64,000 nt of DNA from positions 1 through 64,000 of the forward strand of contig NZ_JSBN01000026.1 in assembly GCF_000797515.1 (NCBI RefSeq), read 5' to 3'. This DNA comes from Sphingomonas sp. Ant H11 (GTDB taxonomy: Bacteria > Pseudomonadota > Alphaproteobacteria > Sphingomonadales > Sphingomonadaceae). The position numbers and the translations under genes are program-made. Positions 27,742-37,788 of this stretch are shown here, in pieces. The notes under the pieces were generated by a model. It had not been told where the DNA came from, did not search any database, and saw only the letters and a list, made by a program, of their open reading frames with translations. Numbering within the stretch: position 1 is the stretch's first letter; every line of letters starts with the position of its first letter.

Positions 27742-29449
27742 ATGCCGTACTTTTCACCTGACCAGATCGAGCGCGGCTTAGCGTACCTCGCCGAGACGGG
27801 CCATCAGTCGCTCGTCAGCCTTTTGGCGATGCTCAGGGCGGACGTTCCGGTCAGCGACGATGGGGCGGGCGCGGTCCAGTTCGGGTCGAAGCAGGAAAAA
27901 CGCCTTAATGGCGAACTTCTTCCGGCCCGAACTCGGACCCAGTGAAAAACCGTACTTTATCCCGTTCGGCGACGCAGGGGGAAAGCCTCGCTGGCATGAC
28001 GACGGCTATGCCGGCAGTAGCCTCCAACGCCAGCGCAAGGACCGCTCAACGGTGTTCGCCCAGCCGTCTGGCGATAAAATGCGGTGGTTCTTCCGCCCAG
28101 ACTATGTAGCTCAAATAATATCCAACCCGGCGACGGCCGGTAAAACCGCGATTTCGCTGCCTGCGCTGGCTTCTTGGCTCTTTCGGCGCGATCAGATCGA
28201 TAGCGTGTCGGACGCGGTGGAACGGGCGATCGACGCCCTGAAGTTGGATCGTGACGGCCTGATTGGCCCAAACTCTGTCTTCACGCGGGACGATGTCGCG
28301 CACATCGGAGACCTACCGCTTTCGGACGCTCCGATCGAGAACGAAGCCTTACTTGCGTTACTCGCGAAGTTCTCTCCTGCCCCGAAATCGAAGGGGGACG
28401 CGCTTGAGAATGATGGCGATCAAGCGACCGGCATTCTCCATGAAATCGCCGCCCCAGGGAGTTGGGAGGTTCCGGAAGAGTCGCTCGACGATTTCGCCGG
28501 TTTGCGCGGCCTAAGAGAGCCGGTAATGCGAGCTATCGCCGCCCTCCATTCCGGTATGCACGTTATTTTCACCGGGCCTCCCGGCACCGGCAAGACGACG
28601 CTTGCCGAAGCAGTCTGCAAGCTCGCCGGGTTCCCATCTTGGACAGTGCCGGCGACCGATCAATGGACGACGTTTGAGACGATCGGCGGCTATTTTCCCG
28701 TGCCGTCCGAGACGTCGGCGGAGGACCGATTAGACTTTCTGCCCGGAGCGGTCGTCGGGGCGATTGAGCAGCAACGCTGCCTCATCATTGACGAAATCAA
28801 TCGCGCAGATATCGATAAGGCGTTCGGTGAGCTTTTCACACTTTTGACCGGCAAGTCCGTTACCCTCCCTTACCGCCGTCGCTCTGAGTCTGGTTTTCGC
28901 CGGGTCCGCCTGCAGATCGGGACCGGCTTGGTCGAAGAAGACATCGATGCCATCCAAGTGCCCGACTGGTGGCGTCTCATCGGTGCGATGAACGATGCCG
29001 ATAAAGCCAGCCTAAAGCGCCTTTCTCTAGCGTTCATTCGGCGTTTCGCTTTTATCCCGATCGACCTGCCAGAGAAGGAAATTTACATTTCCATTCTCAA
29101 GGCGGAATTGGATCGAGCGGAACCGAGCGTGCGGGCGCGGCTGAGCCATTTGGAAAACTGCCTTGTCGAGCTGTTTCCGGATCGGGCAGCCGGCCTCGGT
29201 TCGATCGGATTGCCGCTCGGACCCGGTATTCCGCTCGCAATGATACGGCACGGTGTCTCAGAAGCAATATCTTGGCCGACCAGAGGCAGCGAAGAGATTA
29301 CCGCCTCGGCGATCGAGTCGTATCTGGTTCCGCAGTTCCAGGGACGTCCTGACAAGCACTCTGACATCTTGGCGGTGCTTACATCCTACGTTCCGGACGC
29401 GGACGGCTTGGCCGCGGTGCTCGGCGTTTGGACGGGCGTTTCGCCGTGA
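27742..29449 (+). CDS. McrB-like AAA+ ATPase of a restriction system (one frameshift)
   Basis: The start at 27742 (MPYFSPDQIERGLAYLAE) leads into a DNA- or substrate-binding N-terminus. The frame breaks in the A-run at 27897-27901; one more A gives KQEKNALMANFFRPELG and restores about 570 residues. Walker A GPPGTGKTTLAEAV and Walker B CLIIDEINRADIDKAFGEL are of the McrB/MoxR type, followed by a sensor region with LAFIRRFAFIPID. In LlaJI- and BsuMI-like systems such an ATPase translocates DNA for a partner nuclease. The next gene overlaps as GTGA. Confidence 0.82.
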
Positions 29450-30717
29450 CATTCAGTCGCGCCGAATGGCGCGATTTTGTTTGCGCACCTGACCATCCCT
29501 ACCGGCATCTGGCCAGCTTGGGCGCATCGGTCAAAGGGGCGAGTTCGGACGCGATCGATCTCGCCGGCCTCACGGATTTCCTGCAAAAACTGCGCGGCGA
29601 TCATGAGATTGGCTTGCTTGCCGATATGGTCGATCTTTTGTCGGGCGGTTACACTGAATTTGCGCAGACCCAATTACCTCGACTTCTCGATTCCCTGGCC
29701 AACGAGATGGAGAGCCGGGACGAGATTGTCGGCCCCGGATTGAGGGGCAATCCGCGATGGGACCGTACTGTTGTTTCACGAATGGCAGGCATGCTGCCGA
29801 TCGGCCGGTACCATTCTCGGACGTCGCATCGATCGTTCTCGCTGCCGGAAAACGAACTGCTACGCTGGTTCGTCAATGATCTGATTGGTTCGGTTAGAGA
29901 TCTGGCACGCCGCTCCAGCAGCGCCTCTCCTCATGCCGCACTGGTCACCCTTCTTCAGCGATGCGAAGAGGCGGCCGCGCATCATTGGCTGTCACAGCTT
30001 GCGGTCCCGCCGTACCTTACTTCCGCGATGATCTCCGCAGCGCGCAGGAGCCGCCATCCGGAGTACCGAAAGGCGGCCGAACTCGCGGAAGCGAGAGCCC
30101 GACTGAAATCAAGTTCCGAGGAGTCGCGATGGTACGCGACACTGATGCTGCTGGCCGTTGGCTGGCTGGAGCCGGTGTCCGACGACGACATGTTCGAACT
30201 CTATTCCTTGACGCTCGTCATCGATGTCATCGCCCAGGAACTGGGTTTCGGAGAACCCGAGGAATACGGGCTAGTCACGTCCGGGCGTGGGCACGTTGCC
30301 GCCTTTAGAAATGAGCACGGAAGACTGCGGGTGATCTTCGACCAGAACCCTTCCGCTGCCGTGCGGTCACAGGATCGCTACCGAGGTGTCGTGGCTGCTC
30401 ATCGCGGCGTGACCGGAACCGCGCGACGGCCCGACATCTCGATCATTTATGACCGGTCCGATGGACAGCGCTTCGTCATTGTGGAGGTTAAAAGGACCGC
30501 CAACGAGCGCTATGTCAGCGACAGCATCTATAAGCTGTTTGGGTATCTGTACGACTTCGCTTCCTTCTGGCCGCAAGGGCACCCTAGTCCCCGTTCAGTT
30601 TTGCTCGTACCAGAAGGCATATCTCGCCTGCCTGACGAGCCATTCCGCGATGCCGCAATCGTGTCAGGAGATGATCGCGCGGGACTAGCCGCCGCACTCG
30701 CAGCGGCGATTCTCTAA
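29446..30717 (+). CDS. McrC/DUF2357-like restriction nuclease
   Basis: 423 residues from the GTG at 29446 that overlaps the ATPase stop (a TTG at 29428 is less likely). The N-terminal half is helical. The C-terminal PD-(D/E)xK core reads TARRPDISIIY (Asp), FVIVEVKRTANE (Glu-x-Lys) and YVSDSIYKLFGYLYDF. This is the partner expected for the McrB-like ATPase. With the cytosine methyltransferase it forms a three-gene restriction-modification module of the LlaJI/BsuMI kind (family knowledge); specificity is unknown. Confidence 0.8.
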   Translation: MTFSRAEWRDFVCAPDHPYRHLASLGASVKGASSDAIDLAGLTDFLQKLRGDHEIGLLADMVDLLSGGYTEFAQTQLPRLLDSLANEMESRDEIVGPGLRGNPRWDRTVVSRMAGMLPIGRYHSRTSHRSFSLPENELLRWFVNDLIGSVRDLARRSSSASPHAALVTLLQRCEEAAAHHWLSQLAVPPYLTSAMISAARRSRHPEYRKAAELAEARARLKSSSEESRWYATLMLLAVGWLEPVSDDDMFELYSLTLVIDVIAQELGFGEPEEYGLVTSGRGHVAAFRNEHGRLRVIFDQNPSAAVRSQDRYRGVVAAHRGVTGTARRPDISIIYDRSDGQRFVIVEVKRTANERYVSDSIYKLFGYLYDFASFWPQGHPSPRSVLLVPEGISRLPDEPFRDAAIVSGDDRAGLAAALAAAIL

Positions 30718-30839
30718 GGTGCGAGATTTCCTCGGGAATGACGCCGTGTTGCCCGCTTATTCCTTCGAGGCACTATCTATCTTATGGTCTAGGTCTGATC
30801 GATTGAAGGGGGCGGCCTATCCTGGCCGTTAAAAGAGCA

Positions 30840-33800
30840 ATGCTGCAAATAATAAAGAGCGAAAACGTACCAAACTCTTTCCTGCCAGCGCTCAATGGTC
30901 GAGAAGTCAGCCTCTGGATTCACCGCACTCCCGATGGTGTCGACGTCGCCGAACTTGTCGACTTCATTGGCTTGCCTTGGCGCGATGTCTTTATAAGCGA
31001 GACCGACAAAGCATTCCGGGATGCCCTCTCCGCAATCGACAAGCCCGATATGGTGCGCAAGAGGGGGTATGCGCAAATCATTCGCAGTGACCCAAGCCTC
31101 CTATCATTACCTCCCCGGGCATTGCCAATTTATCTCTTAGACGGCGGCGAGGCGCAGGAATCTAACTTTGATAAGACCCTGCGTCGCTTCGCGATGTTGG
31201 GGGGACTTCGTCGCTCTGGAGTCCGCCAGCTGCTCGTGATTTCCGACGAAGATGCAACGCTTCCGCCTGAGTTAGCTGATCTGCTGGATGTCCAATTCCG
31301 CCCGATCATAACCCAAGTTTCGGAAACGCAATCCGGTGAACAGATCGCTGAGTCTTGGGTCCAGAGCGACGCTACACGACCGACCGTGCAGTTCGTCAAG
31401 ATTGCGCCCATCGACTTTTATTCATGCGGTAGTTCGCGACTACGCTAAAATATACCCATTCGAATCGACGGTTGTGCGATTCCGTAATGTTGATAGTTCA
31501 ATGTCCTTGATCGATTTGAGCGAGGTGGATGACGCTGAGCGGCCGATCCTTCGATCTTACGACTTGATCCAAGAACGAGACCTGGCGCCGGTCGCTCCAC
31601 AAGACCTTTCCGAGGCGGAGTTTATTGAATTTTTCGAAGGTGGGCAGGGCTCCTGGCGACCCTGGGCTGCTGAACTACCTTGGCTTCAGGATCGGAGCGT
31701 CCCATCTAAATTGAAGCGCCTTCTCGGCGAGCTAGACAGCGTCGGATCCCCTGAAAATAAAATCGCGTTCATTGCATCTGAGCCCGGTGCAGGTGGCACG
31801 ACGCTTGCTCGGGCTATCGCACTCGAGGCAGCACGGGCAGGCTATCCAACACTTGTAGCGAAGTCGATCCCGTTCACTCCCGAAGCGCTGCCCCTCGTCG
31901 GCTTTCTGACGCGGGCACACCATGTCGCACTCGAACAAGCTGGAAGCGAGGCAAACTCGGAAGCGCGCACGTTATATGAAACGCCGTGGGTGATTGTTTT
32001 CGATCGCGCCCATTTTGATCGGCGGGAAGGTGAGCTTCGCCACTTTTTTGAATGAACTTACGCGCTCAGGTCGCCCTGCGATCCTGTTGGCGGTAACAGG
32101 TCCAACCAAACCGCTAGAGTTTTATGACTCCGTGGCAAAGGAGGTCGCGACGCCGACCCACTTTCTGGATAGCAAAGACGCCGAGGCGCTCGGTCGACAT
32201 CTGAATATCTTTCTCAAAAACTACGATAAGGCGCGGGCACCGGAAGCGTGGTCTCAATTCTACAACGATCACGGCGTTGATCATATGCACGGTGTCGCTG
32301 CATTCTGGGTTACGCTTTCGTTCTGGTTGAGGATGAGTCGGGACATATCTGGCTCGGTGCAAGACTGGGTGTACGCGGCATTCAAAGAACAGACAGACTC
32401 CGAGGCTGTCAGACTAGCCTTGATCGAGATCGCCGCTCTTAGCTCGGAGAGGCTGCCCCTTAACGAAGCGCTATTGCCAGCGTCCGACAACCAGTGGCCG
32501 TTAGCGCTCCGATTGGAGGACCAGCGGAGGAGCCTTGCGGCGCTGGGGTTAATGACTGTCAAGGCAGATGGGGAGCGGTACTGGGGATTGGCCCATGATA
32601 TCCTTGGGCGCCTTTTGCTGAACGCGCTTTTTTACGACTTTGAGACCCGCAGTGAACTAGGCTTCGGAAGTGCGCGCGACCCCGAGCATCTGCGATTTCT
32701 TGCTCTCAAGCGAGTAGCAGTAAAGCCCGCGATGGCTGAGATTCGCCATCGAGCTTTGGCCGAGCAGTTTTTGACCACGATCTTCAAAATCGATCCGGAC
32801 CACGGCGCTCGAGCGTTCGCTGGAATGTGGCGGGAAGTTCTCGACGCTTTCGATGAGATGCCGAAGCTTTTCCGAGACTCGAGTCGCGTGTTTCGTCATC
32901 ACTCTGCGATCTCCCGCCGACGCATTTCTGCGCTCGATCCGCGCATTTTTTGGAGTGTCCTTGGAGGATAGAGAGTCCCTCCTAGAGAGGGCCATTAATG
33001 ACATTCGGTATGCGCTGTTTTCGATCGACAAGGGGCCTGGCGATGAGCCAGATTTAAACCTCTATAACTCGCTGGCAAATGCGTATCTGAACCTTGCTGA
33101 TGTGTTGGCGAGCAACCAAGGCAATCGCGAACGCGTAGCCGACCTGCGTGATCTCGCAAGCGATGCAACGCATCGAGCTTATAGCGATAATCCAACGAAC
33201 CCGTGGGTTGTCGAAACCCATATAAAGAACCTGCTTAGCATAGCCAGGGCGGAACCCGAACGGTCTGTTCAATCCGCGTTGGAGGCGCTGTTAGCGGTGT
33301 ACGACGCGATCAGGGCGTCAGACGCAAATTTGCGGGGAGCACAGCTGGGTCGCCTTGCAGAGGATGCACTCGCGATACTCTTCTCTAATTCTACTGCGGG
33401 AGGGGATGTCACCGATCTTCAAACGCCTGTGGACGTACTCGTCGCCACTTGGCGGGTATTGTCGAGCGCGGGCGTGTCGGCCTTTGACGAAACGCTTTCT
33501 CGCTTGCCGCCTGCTGAGGCAGAGCGTGCGCTGCGTGTACTCGCCGATCCTGCGGGGAGCGGTGACATCCAAGTGCTGAAATTGAGATACGGAATCCTCA
33601 GTTCTGCTCGTCCATTTGCCTTTGCAGAACGCCTCGGATTGGTTGAAAATCTTGACGCCACGGACGGGCGTTTATCGCCTCAACTACGCCTCGAATATGC
33701 TCTGCTGCTTTACCAAGTCGGGCGTGCTCGCGAAGCAGACCGCGCGTTCCGTGATTTGCGGCGGATCTGGCGAGACGGCGAGCATTTTGTGAACATATCC

Positions 33801-34049
33801 GAGCCGCTGAATTGGTTGCGCGAGGGAGAGGGTGAGAGCCTCAGGACGGTCCAAGCTAGAGTGAGTTCGGATCAGGGCTTCCGACCCCAGGCCCGCGTAT
33901 CAGACTTCGCGGACGTTTTGGTTCCGTTCCGGCCGGAAGAGTTTGGCGTTCGAAATTTGAGGCCCGGTTCATCTTTCCGCGCCCGCGTCTCATTCGGACA
34001 TAACGGCCCATTTCTTCGGCCAGCGCTTGCTGGCCCGAAGCGCGGTTGA
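30840..34049 (+). CDS. STAND-type NTPase, large (three T-run frameshifts)
   Basis: Four pieces read as one protein of about 1070 residues if single extra T bases are removed at about 31418 (TTTT), 32046 (TTTTTT) and 32953 (TTTTTT). An N-terminal alpha/beta domain (LPIYLLDGGEAQ, GVRQLLVISDEDATLPPELA) comes first. Then there is an atypical P-loop ASEPGAGGTTLARAIALEAA and a Walker B-like WVIVFDRAHFD, followed by a long helical-repeat C-terminus with TPR-like stretches (YNSLANAYLNLADVL). The GxGGTT P-loop recalls SAMD9-like STAND proteins. It is probably a sensor in a defence pair with the next gene. G+C is lower than in the flanks. Confidence 0.68.
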
Positions 34050-34053
34050 CGGT

Positions 34054-34743
34054 ATGGACATGTTGGCAGCCTATGTGGCCTCCAAACCCTGGGTTCTGCG
34101 GCCCAATATCGTCTTGGTCGAGGGCACGACGGATGAGGCCCTTTTTCAACGTGCAGACGAGCTGTCTATTCAGGCAGGCGGGACGCTGCTTGGTAACGAA
34201 CTAAGTATCGTCGCAGCCGGGCAGCGAGACCGAGGCGGGACGTTCGGGGTGGCACGAGAACTGATCACATTGCGTTCGATGGTCCCCCTCGTCTTGGATC
34301 GGCAGGGACGCCCCGCTTATCGCGTGATCGGTTTGGTAGACAACGATCACGCTGGGCGGCAGATCATCAAAGACGTATTGAAGCTAGACCGAGCCGCCGC
34401 TGAATTTCGGGACATAGTAGCAATGCGGCCCGTAAGCCTTAACTTTGCTAGCCGCTTCCCGGCAGATCGGAAGCGCGAGTCCGAGCTTGCAAACGGCCCT
34501 TACCGCACGCTCGATTGGGAGATCGAGGACGCCGTCTCGGCCCGCGTGATCCGGCTCTTCGAGCAGCGCCATAGCAATCTGAAGCCCCGCAAAGTTCGCG
34601 CGGCGGACAAGACGCATCATGAGTTCTCGAAGGACGGCAAAACGGCATTTCATCGCGTGGCGCAGGCTGAAGCAACGCTCGATGACCTGAAGGAAGTGGT
34701 TTCGATCGTTGCAATGATCAAGGCGGTTATGGGTTTGCGTTGA
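34054..34743 (+). CDS. TOPRIM-domain protein, partner of the STAND NTPase
   Basis: 229 residues from the ATG at 34054, four bases past the previous stop; a TTG at 34027 would add nine residues. The TOPRIM core is clear: NIVLVEGTTDEALFQRADEL (Glu) and VIGLVDNDHAGRQ (Asp-x-Asp). TOPRIM domains act as Mg2+-dependent nucleases or primases in OLD/Gabija-type defence. The rest is helical and Lys/Arg-rich (KPRKVRAADKTHHEFSKDG). Tight spacing suggests it works with the STAND protein, as effector or signal relay. Confidence 0.72.
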   Translation: MDMLAAYVASKPWVLRPNIVLVEGTTDEALFQRADELSIQAGGTLLGNELSIVAAGQRDRGGTFGVARELITLRSMVPLVLDRQGRPAYRVIGLVDNDHAGRQIIKDVLKLDRAAAEFRDIVAMRPVSLNFASRFPADRKRESELANGPYRTLDWEIEDAVSARVIRLFEQRHSNLKPRKVRAADKTHHEFSKDGKTAFHRVAQAEATLDDLKEVVSIVAMIKAVMGLR

Positions 34744-34945
34744 TCCCCTGAAACCGTGACCGTTGCTGCAATTGGTCATCGAATGTGCTGGCCATTTGCT
34801 TCCGGATTTCCGAATCTAGGCTGTCATCTCGCTGTTTTTCAAACGCCGGATCGGCTATGAAATGCCTAGCCGGAGCCCGGATTTCCGGCGTTATCGACAG
34901 TCGAACAGCCTCGACGTGACCGTCACAAGAGCAGGAGCATTGCAT
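34727..34945 (-). CDS. Possible small protein at the right end of the element
   Basis: A 72-residue minus-strand frame from an ATG lying in the att repeat region (MQCSCSCDGHVEAVRLSITP) to 34727, overlapping the end of the TOPRIM gene by 17 bp. Charged and helical C-terminus (KQRDDSLDSEIRKQMAS). No family and no ribosome site recognised; it could be a chance frame. Confidence 0.3.
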   Translation of the reverse strand: MQCSCSCDGHVEAVRLSITPEIRAPARHFIADPAFEKQRDDSLDSEIRKQMASTFDDQLQQRSRFQGINANP

Positions 34946-34961
34946 GCACACCCTACGCACC
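34944..34961. repeat. Right 18-bp direct repeat, putative attR core
   Basis: ATGCACACCCTACGCACC, the second copy of 23707-23724 in the same orientation. Here it is followed by TGAAGGTGCAAG, forming GCACCT-GA-AGGTGC. Confidence 0.72.
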
Positions 34962-35192
34962 TGAAGGTGCAAGATTTCCGTTGCTGCGCAACGGTTTAGC
35001 GCGGATGGAAAGGCGACTACATTGTAGTACGGTTCTTGCGGCGCGTAAAAGCCACGCAAATCCGCCACTTGGCCGTAGTACGGACGACTACGATGGTTTG
35101 GCGCTCGACGATCAACTTGCCGCGTGCCAGCCTCTAGGCTATAAGTCAGGCCTTCTTCAGTCCCCACCAGCCTCCCTGCTAGGAGGTTGGTC

Positions 35193-35483
35193 TTGGCTAC
35201 CAGTTACCGGCACTATAATGTGCGGCTCGAGCGGACCCAGTGGGATCGGCTGAGCACCATAGCTGCGGAGCGCAAGCTCAGCGTCGCCGACATCATCCGG
35301 TCGGCGCTCGACGTCTTCCTTTCCTCGTCCGATCTGCTGACCGCCAGCCACCGCCGTCTCGCCCGCATCAGCGAGTTCCAGCAGCTCGCCTTGGACATCA
35401 TCATCCGCGAGCAATATCCCGAGCTTCGCGAACGGCTCGTCGCCGAAACCGACAAGCGCCTGGTTCAATATCATGGCGCGTGA
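35193..35483 (+). CDS. Ribbon-helix-helix-like protein, first gene of the transfer operon
   Basis: Start TTG at 35193 (ATSYRHYNVRLERTQWDRLS), seven bases after AGGAGG; a TTG at 35187 is too close. The N-terminal strand-helix-helix (YNVRLERTQWDRLSTIAAER, VADIIRSALDVFL) fits an RHH DNA binder, followed by a helix to the end. It overlaps the coupling protein start by 11 bp. Likely an accessory protein at the transfer origin or a repressor of this operon; the function is inferred. Confidence 0.65.
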   Translation: MATSYRHYNVRLERTQWDRLSTIAAERKLSVADIIRSALDVFLSSSDLLTASHRRLARISEFQQLALDIIIREQYPELRERLVAETDKRLVQYHGA

Positions 35484-37785
35484 GGACATCCGCTCGAACG
35501 GGAAGAACATCCCGCTGACCCATCATTCCGCGCGGGGCCGGGTTCAGCGCAACTCAGGCAATTTCACACGCGGCAGCCAGCTCCTCACCCATGAGATGCT
35601 GATGTGGTTTTCGGGCGCGAAGCTGCCCATCATCGCCTGGTTCTTCGCCTTCCTCGCCGCTTGGTTCATCATCCTTTCGCTGCGCCTCGACGAGCATGGA
35701 TTCCAGCTCGTCTGCATGAAGCTCTATTCGGCGCTTTGGAACTGGGTCGATCTCAATCCCAACAAGCGCGTCAACGTCACGCTGCCGAACGGCGAGATCT
35801 ACAAAACGATCATGCCGGCCGTGCCCTATATCCCCGCCGTCCAGAAGGCGTGGGCAACCACGGTCCACGCGTTTATCGGCTCGATCCTCGTCTCGGTTTT
35901 CGTCATCGCGCCGATCACGATCTGGTTCGTCGATATCTCCCGGCGGCGCGGCAAGACCATCCTCCAGGAACGCCACGAACGCGGCGCGATGCTGGTCGAG
36001 CGCGATGTCCTCTTCGCCGAAATCGCCCAGCATAACGCCGCCAAATTCGAGGAAGATGCGCGTCAATTCTTCCCGCGGCTAAGCCCTTCGGCCGTGCTTC
36101 GGCTGCCCTTCGCCGAGCGAAAAGCCGGCGGCATCCATCACCCTTATTCGCTCGCCGGCGTCCCCTATCCGCACCGCATGGAGCAGTCGCATACGATGCT
36201 CATCGGCACGACCGGATCGGGCAAGACTACCGAGCTTCGCAGCCTCGTGGCGCAGATGCGCGAGCGTCAGGACAACGCCGTCATCTTCGACCTGACCGGC
36301 GCCTATGTCGAAGCCTTCTACGATCCGGAGCGCGATACGATCCTCAATCCGATGGACCAACGCTGCCCGGCCTGGTCAATCTTCAACGATTGCCGCACGC
36401 ACAGCGAATTCACAGCCGCCGCCGCAGCCCTGATCCCGTCGGACGGTGGATCCTCGGAGCCCTTCTGGGCGCTGGCGGCGCGCACGCTGTTCATCGAAAT
36501 GTGCGTCCGCCTCCAGGAGCGCGGCCAGACCACCAATCTGGCGCTCAGCGAAAACCTGATGACGGCCGATCTGAAGCGCGTTCACCGTTTCCTCGCTAAC
36601 ACCATCGCCGACCCGCTGACCGCCCCGGAAGCCGCCCGCATGGCGGAATCGATCCGTGCCGTCTTCAACACAAATGCGCAGGTACTGCGCTTCCTGCCCG
36701 ACGAAGGGGAACAGTTCTCGATCCGCGACTGGATCACCGGCGACAAGCAGCCCGGCGCGATTCTCTTCATCACCTCAAACTATGTCGATCTGGCGATGAA
36801 CCGGGCGCTCCTGACGCTCTGGATGGACCTGTGCATCAACCGGCTCATGACCATGCCGCGCACCCGCTCCTTGCGCATGTGGTTCATGTTCGACGAGCTC
36901 GGCGCGCTCCACAAATTGCCCGCGATCGAGAATGGCCTCCAGACCGCGCGCGCGTTCGGCGGCGCCATGATCCTGGGCATCCACAGCTTCGAAAAACTGG
37001 TCGAGGTTTATGGCGAACAGGGCGCTCGCAACCTTGCCTCGCTCGCCCGCTCAAAGCTCATCCTGGCTACCGCCGATCTCGACACGGCCGAGCAGTGCGC
37101 GCGCTACATCGGCAACCGCGAGGTGCGCCAGATGGATGAGGCCTACAGCTATGGTTATAACAACAATCGCGACGCCTCGACCCTGACCCCGCGCAAGCAG
37201 GTCGAACCGCTCGTCATCGCCGACGACATCACCAACCTGCCCTCGATGCATGGCTTCGTGAAGTTCCCCGACGGCTTTCCGGCGGCCCGCATTCTGCTCG
37301 AATGGCAAGACTATCCCCAGGTCGCCCAGGGCTTCATCGCGCGGCCCACCATGAGCCCGGTGCGGTCGAGGCGCGGAGAGGAAGTGTTCGCCGAAGAGGA
37401 CGGCGCGGGAGGCGAGGCGGGCGGGCGTGATGGCGCCGTCCAGATCGTCGAGGAGGTCGTCGAGGCGACCAATCTCGCAAAGGAGATGGCAGCGCGGATC
37501 CTCAGCACCCCGACCGAGGAGGAGAATGCCGAAACGATGCGCGCGGCGCAGCGCAGCGACGATCGGAACGAGCAGACGGCGCCTGCAATCCATGCGGCCG
37601 ACAAGGCGCAGGCGGCGCGCGACAAGCCCGAGGACCAGACCGCCGGCACCCGCACCAGCGAGGAGCGCCGCGACGGTCGCGACGCGCAACCGCGCGGGAC
37701 GCAGGTCGAGGATCAAACCCTGGTCGAGCTGAGGGAAGGCTTTGCCAGCGGACGGGATTCCGATGGCATGGACATGGGGATCTAG
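35473..37785 (+). CDS. traD: TraD/VirD4-type conjugative coupling protein
   Basis: 770 intact residues. Two N-terminal membrane segments (IIAWFFAFLAAWFIILSL near 53; AFIGSILVSVFVIAPITIWF near 135) flank a small periplasmic part, as in F-type TraD. Then come Walker A MLIGTTGSGKTTELR near 245, Walker B LRMWFMFDELGAL near 470, and RSKLILATADLDTAEQ. The C-terminal 150 residues are an acidic, Gln/Glu/Arg-rich disordered tail, the usual docking part for relaxosome proteins. It pumps the relaxase-bound strand into the secretion channel; no channel genes are in this window. Confidence 0.92.
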   Translation: MAREDIRSNGKNIPLTHHSARGRVQRNSGNFTRGSQLLTHEMLMWFSGAKLPIIAWFFAFLAAWFIILSLRLDEHGFQLVCMKLYSALWNWVDLNPNKRVNVTLPNGEIYKTIMPAVPYIPAVQKAWATTVHAFIGSILVSVFVIAPITIWFVDISRRRGKTILQERHERGAMLVERDVLFAEIAQHNAAKFEEDARQFFPRLSPSAVLRLPFAERKAGGIHHPYSLAGVPYPHRMEQSHTMLIGTTGSGKTTELRSLVAQMRERQDNAVIFDLTGAYVEAFYDPERDTILNPMDQRCPAWSIFNDCRTHSEFTAAAAALIPSDGGSSEPFWALAARTLFIEMCVRLQERGQTTNLALSENLMTADLKRVHRFLANTIADPLTAPEAARMAESIRAVFNTNAQVLRFLPDEGEQFSIRDWITGDKQPGAILFITSNYVDLAMNRALLTLWMDLCINRLMTMPRTRSLRMWFMFDELGALHKLPAIENGLQTARAFGGAMILGIHSFEKLVEVYGEQGARNLASLARSKLILATADLDTAEQCARYIGNREVRQMDEAYSYGYNNNRDASTLTPRKQVEPLVIADDITNLPSMHGFVKFPDGFPAARILLEWQDYPQVAQGFIARPTMSPVRSRRGEEVFAEEDGAGGEAGGRDGAVQIVEEVVEATNLAKEMAARILSTPTEEENAETMRAAQRSDDRNEQTAPAIHAADKAQAARDKPEDQTAGTRTSEERRDGRDAQPRGTQVEDQTLVELREGFASGRDSDGMDMGI

Positions 37786-37788
37786 GGC

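Larger units (their letters stand above)
23707..34961. mobile_element. 11.2-kb integrated element with tandem tyrosine recombinases and defence cargo
   Basis: Bounded by identical 18-bp direct repeats (23707-23724 and 34944-34961). Just inside the left end are two coupled tyrosine recombinases. The interior holds only a methyltransferase, a McrB/McrC-like pair, a STAND NTPase and a TOPRIM protein, and parts of it are visibly less G+C-rich than the conjugation genes on the right. Outside are small plasmid genes (left) and the relaxase/coupling operon (right). The arrangement fits a small genomic island that entered by site-specific recombination. The boundaries rest on the repeats; excision is not shown. 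Confidence 0.72.

Noticed and set aside
30840..34049. Programmed frameshifting in T-runs of the STAND gene
   Set aside because: Each break is one extra T, and similar breaks in other runs occur all over the window, so sequencing error is the simpler explanation.
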